From: Eucalyptus grandis
Lineage: Eukaryota; Streptophyta; Magnoliopsida; Myrtales; Myrtaceae
Assembly (NCBI RefSeq): GCF_016545825.1
Contig: NC_052616.1
Span: 56,055,623 to 56,119,622, forward strand
DNA length: 64,000 nucleotides
Direction of reading: 5' to 3'
Position 1 is the first letter of the stretch. Every line of letters starts with the position of its first letter. A program made the translations under genes and the position numbers. Below are positions 60,854 through 64,000 of this stretch, piece by piece. The notes under the pieces were generated by a model that worked only from the letters and a program-made list of their open reading frames with translations, was not told the DNA's origin and ran no database searches.

Positions 60854-61490
60854 GGGTGTGTTTGTTTTACGAAAGACGTAACGTTTTGGAAAATTTTTTC
60901 TAGGAAACCATTTTCCAGGAAAACGGTTAGTTTTCCTATGTTTGGTGATACATAATTGAAAATATTTTCTGGTGTTTGGATTGCTTTTGAAAAATGATTG
61001 AAGGTGTAGAAGACGCCGACAAAGAGGAAGAGGAGGGAGCGAAGCCAACGGGAGCGCAAGAGGGGCTAGGGTTGGAGGAGGCGGCGGTGATGAAAGGGAG
61101 GGGGCGAAGGAGAAGGAGAGAGGGGAGGAGGAGTTAAGGTTTACGTTCACAGGCAAAGAAAGAAAAGAGAAAACAAGAAAAAAAAAAAAAAAAAAAAAAA
61201 GAAAGAATTAAAAAAGAAAAGATATAATAATAACAACTTCAAAATTTTTAATTATAAATTCTTTTTAATAATAAATTTTTCATTTAGCAAGGACTTTAAA
61301 ATATTTTGGAAAACATTTTCCGATTCTTTCAAAGGGGAAATCGCTTTCCTGAATTTAAATTTTGAAAGGAAAATATTTTTGGTTGACTAGAAAAACATTT
61401 TCCATTGACTCATTTTCCTAAATTAACCAAACGCTGGAAAATGAGGAAAACGTTTTCTTGGAAATTATTTTTTGCAAAACAAACACACCC
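60854..61490. mobile_element. Tourist-like MITE, 637 bp, TSD TTA
   Basis: A perfect 15-bp TIR, GGGTGTGTTTGTTTT, lies at both ends. TTA is duplicated at 60851-60853 and 61491-61493. Both features are typical of PIF/Harbinger-derived MITEs. Similarity continues inward imperfectly. The interior has a GA-rich stretch (61020-61135) and an A-run near 61176-61200. No transposase is present. Confidence 0.9.
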
Positions 61491-61493
61491 TTA

Positions 61494-63672
61494 ATATGTA
61501 TATCGAAGCCGGCTGGTTAAGGTTGTGGGGTGTCACGCAGTGACGCTCATTTGAGTATTTGACTTTTTAACTTTAGCCGCGTAATTGAAGATAAACTTCT
61601 TTTCTTACCAAAAAAAAAAAAAACTTCTTTTATCACAACAGAAGTTTTAATTGAAAAGTATAAGCACAAACAAGAAATATAGGCACTATTCATTGACTAC
61701 GTAATGTGTGTGAATGAACATGACCATGGAAGTTACTTCGAGTTAAGAAGATGATCACGTCGAATGAAAATAGGCAACGAGTTTTGTTGTTCGTTTCCAC
61801 TCAATTGATTAGCGAAAAAGTCTTCCAAAAAAGGATGTGATCGAGGAGTTGTAGAAATTTCTTTGGGAGGAGATATCGTCTACGGGAGGAAGAAGAATCT
61901 TCATAGGCGTAGCCCATTAGAGAAGGTCCATAAAGTCCACTTGGACCATCTTAAACTACAGAGCTAGATTTATCAAAACTTGTTTACAAAATTGTTTTAC
62001 TAAGAAATATGTCGGATGTTTGTGTTCCTCTAAATGATTGGTTACATTCAAAAATTAACAATACCCGGCATATCCTTTAATGAATTAATTATATAAATTA
62101 GACATCATAAATCTAATATTTTGCTAAAACTAAAACTCATGACATAGTTTTATTAGATGATATGACTGAATTCTTGCTGCTAATTTGTTGAACAGGGGAA
62201 GAACAAAACAGTGGGTAAACCGCCCAGTACACTAGGACCATCTCCTTGGCCCGATTTCTCCGGAAGTCCTTGGGGCTTTTCAGCTTCAAGCTGCCCAAAA
62301 AATTGACTGCCATCACCAGCTGGTATAGTCATAACACAAGTGATTTTCAATGTCTGAATACTTAGACATTTTGTCAAATGGGTACTAGGAAATTCAGAAA
62401 CGGATAGCTTATTAAACTAATGGAACTGCGAGAAGATAACTGTATATTTCTATTAATCTTATGCTTGAACAAGTTCCGTAGCAACACTCGAATGCAACAC
62501 ATCCACAACATCAGCTGACTTGCTTCATCGTCTTCCTTTCAACATCCTTCCCATATAATGATATTGTTGTAGTTATGTAAATGAGCTAACGCTATTAGAA
62601 AAAACCGATAGGCAATGGGCAAAATTGTACCAAAAGAATAGAAGAAGAAGTCAAAATCGGTTTAAAACTCTCTTTATGGATGGCTTGTAGATCAGTGACC
62701 ATTGTTGGTAAGGGTTTTGCAAAACTTGTTGGCCAAAAATCATTGGAGAAAGATAACAATCAAATGCTTGTCCTGGTCAACTCCATGATAAGATATTGAT
62801 AGAGCTAATATAATTTAAATACCGTGACAACTAACTAAAAAGTTATATCAATCAATCTAAGAACTTAGAAGACACAATTGTAACAAATTTATTCTTGATT
62901 TCATAAAAGAAAGTGCATTCACAAAGCAAATAGATAATCTTCGTCTTCGTCTTGAACTATTGAGTCTGTCAAAGAATACAAAGACTTTCGGTTTCTTTTT
63001 TTGGGAACGGATCACTTTCATTCCTTCAACTAATGATTTCTGAAAACAAAGAAGGCTTACAAATAAAGGATTGCTTAAAAGGGCTAAGATGGGGTGGGCA
63101 ACCAATTACATGGGAGGGCTTTGAGTCTCCTAACTTATTGGCCTTACGATAATGGTGGACAACTTGGATTTCATGGAGATGAGCTAGACAAGATTTTCAT
63201 TCTACAATGAGGGCCCGCAAATCCCACCCAAGTTGATCGACACCATAGAAACAACCTATTAGAGATGGAGAACCAATAGCCTACGGATATAGTTTTAACA
63301 GCATCAAATCCCAACTAGTTTCATAAGTGAAGAAACGTACAGTCTAGTGGTCAATCAACAAACACTTCATTATTTAGTGAGAAGTAGTATTGAGCCTTAT
63401 AGAAGCACAATAACGTACAAATGCACAAAATTACAGTAAATTGGTGTATGATTTACCTTCAAATAGTAACAAAAACTTAGAAGAATCATAATAATTATGA
63501 TGGATAACATGTGTAGGGTCTTCTTTTAAATGCACACCACCCCTTTGAGCAATTAAAAGCTTATTCTCCAAATGCATAGATTTTTATTTATGCTTCATAA
63601 AAATCACGGTGCAAGGCCACACAATCTTACTATGAGACTATCCATGAAGAAAGATTTTGCTTATGCCGCCAT
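61494..63672. other. Intergenic region, no recognisable gene
   Basis: 61963-62122 repeats the spacer block at 59866-60025. Short open frames (for example minus 62377-62180 and 63105-62857) show no domain and no homologous partner in the window. The last ~200 bp are the 3' flank of CRK-D. Confidence 0.5.
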
Positions 63673-64000
63673 TCACCTGGGGTACAATTCGGTAACTGAC
63701 ATGCCATTGATCGATGAAGGCATAGTCCTATTGGCGGATTCATCCGATTCAAGCTCTCTTATTGGGATGTTCAATCCCTGCGATATACTTCGGATGAAGA
63801 AGGCCGGATGTTGAGGTGATGTCAGAGTAATGGAATTACTACTGAGCATGAGAACTACAGTTGCCATGGTAGGTCTAATAGCCGGATCTTCCTGAATGCA
63901 TAATAAGCAAATGTGCAGGCATCGAAGCACTTGATCTCTTGAATATGAATCCACGATAGCTGGGTCCAACACTTTCAAGGGCGTGCCTTCTCTCCATTGA
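63673..64000 (-). CDS. CRK-D: last kinase exon of another cysteine-rich receptor-like kinase (partial)
   Basis: The minus strand encodes the kinase C-lobe end: LKVLDPAIVDSYSRDQVLRC, LHICLLCIQEDPAIRPTMAT and VVLMLSSNSITL, then a C-terminal tail ending MSVTELYPR with stop at 63673-63675. It aligns with the last exons of CRK-A (stop 847) and CRK-B (stop 5915), including the ELESDESANRTMPSSING-like tail. No defect is visible in this exon. The rest of the gene lies beyond the window, so its completeness is unknown. It would be a plasma-membrane Ser/Thr kinase by family. Confidence 0.85.
   Translation of the reverse strand, partial: QWREGTPLKVLDPAIVDSYSRDQVLRCLHICLLCIQEDPAIRPTMATVVLMLSSNSITLTSPQHPAFFIRSISQGLNIPIRELESDESANRTMPSSINGMSVTELYPR

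Noticed and set aside
62180..63105. Short minus-strand frames of 65 and 82 codons
   Set aside because: No recognisable domain or splice partner, and no match to CRK exons.
63572..63814. Plus-strand 80-codon frame over CRK-D
   Set aside because: It is the antisense shadow of the conserved last kinase exon.

Overview
This window is nuclear DNA of a flowering plant, most likely a eudicot (inference). It shows intron-containing receptor-kinase genes with GT..AG introns, Ty1/copia and Ty3/gypsy LTR retrotransposons, and several classes of terminal-inverted-repeat (TIR) elements. I cannot name the species from sequence alone.

Genes. The only host family I recognise is the cysteine-rich receptor-like kinases (CRKs: two extracellular DUF26/Gnk2-like domains, one membrane helix, a cytoplasmic Ser/Thr kinase), all on the minus strand. 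CRK-A (847-4322) has nearly intact exons but a premature stop, and its membrane-span exon was not found. CRK-B (5915-6943) is a deleted chimaeric copy inside a ~5.1 kb tandem duplication. CRK-C (13018-19604) is a decayed gene with its introns inflated by transposons. CRK-D (63673-64000) is the last exon of a further gene cut by the window end. As assembled, none is a complete functional gene.

Mobile DNA. Between CRK-B and CRK-C lie the 3' part of a copia element (8049 to about 9978) and a Ty3/gypsy remnant (about 9965-12555). CRK-C introns hold a 913-bp TIR element, a solo LTR, a GC-rich TIR element and a MULE-like element with a 10-bp target-site duplication (TSD). Two non-autonomous hAT-like elements follow (20261-20971, 21370-22045).

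The region 23040-59817 is one Ogre-like (Tat lineage) Ty3/gypsy element on the minus strand, TSD AAGAA. It has LTRs of about 2.9 kb, an upstream DUF7745 ORF, gag-pro, a predicted intron before RT, RT-RNase H, a second RNase H, integrase, and a tandem-repeat-rich 3' untranslated region. About 17.4 kb remain once the nested insertions are removed. Two related Sirevirus-type copia elements with an env-like third ORF sit inside it: Sire-I (36623-46018, TSD GGTGG) in the DUF7745 ORF, and Sire-II (47779-57746, TSD ACGTG/ACGTA) in the right Ogre LTR. Sire-II carries about 391 bp of unidentified DNA near the start of its gag. The order of events is therefore: older TIR element, then Ogre, then the Sireviruses, then the unidentified insert.

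The last 4 kb hold a Tourist-like MITE with a TTA TSD (60854-61490), a duplicated spacer block and the CRK-D exon. The most interesting signals are hairpin-forming Ogre 3'UTR repeats with compensatory changes, clustered indels at CAG/CTG sites in the Sireviruses (possibly a methylation-linked sequencing artefact), a tiny retroposition-like scar in CRK-C, and the nested layout resolved with TSDs at each level.
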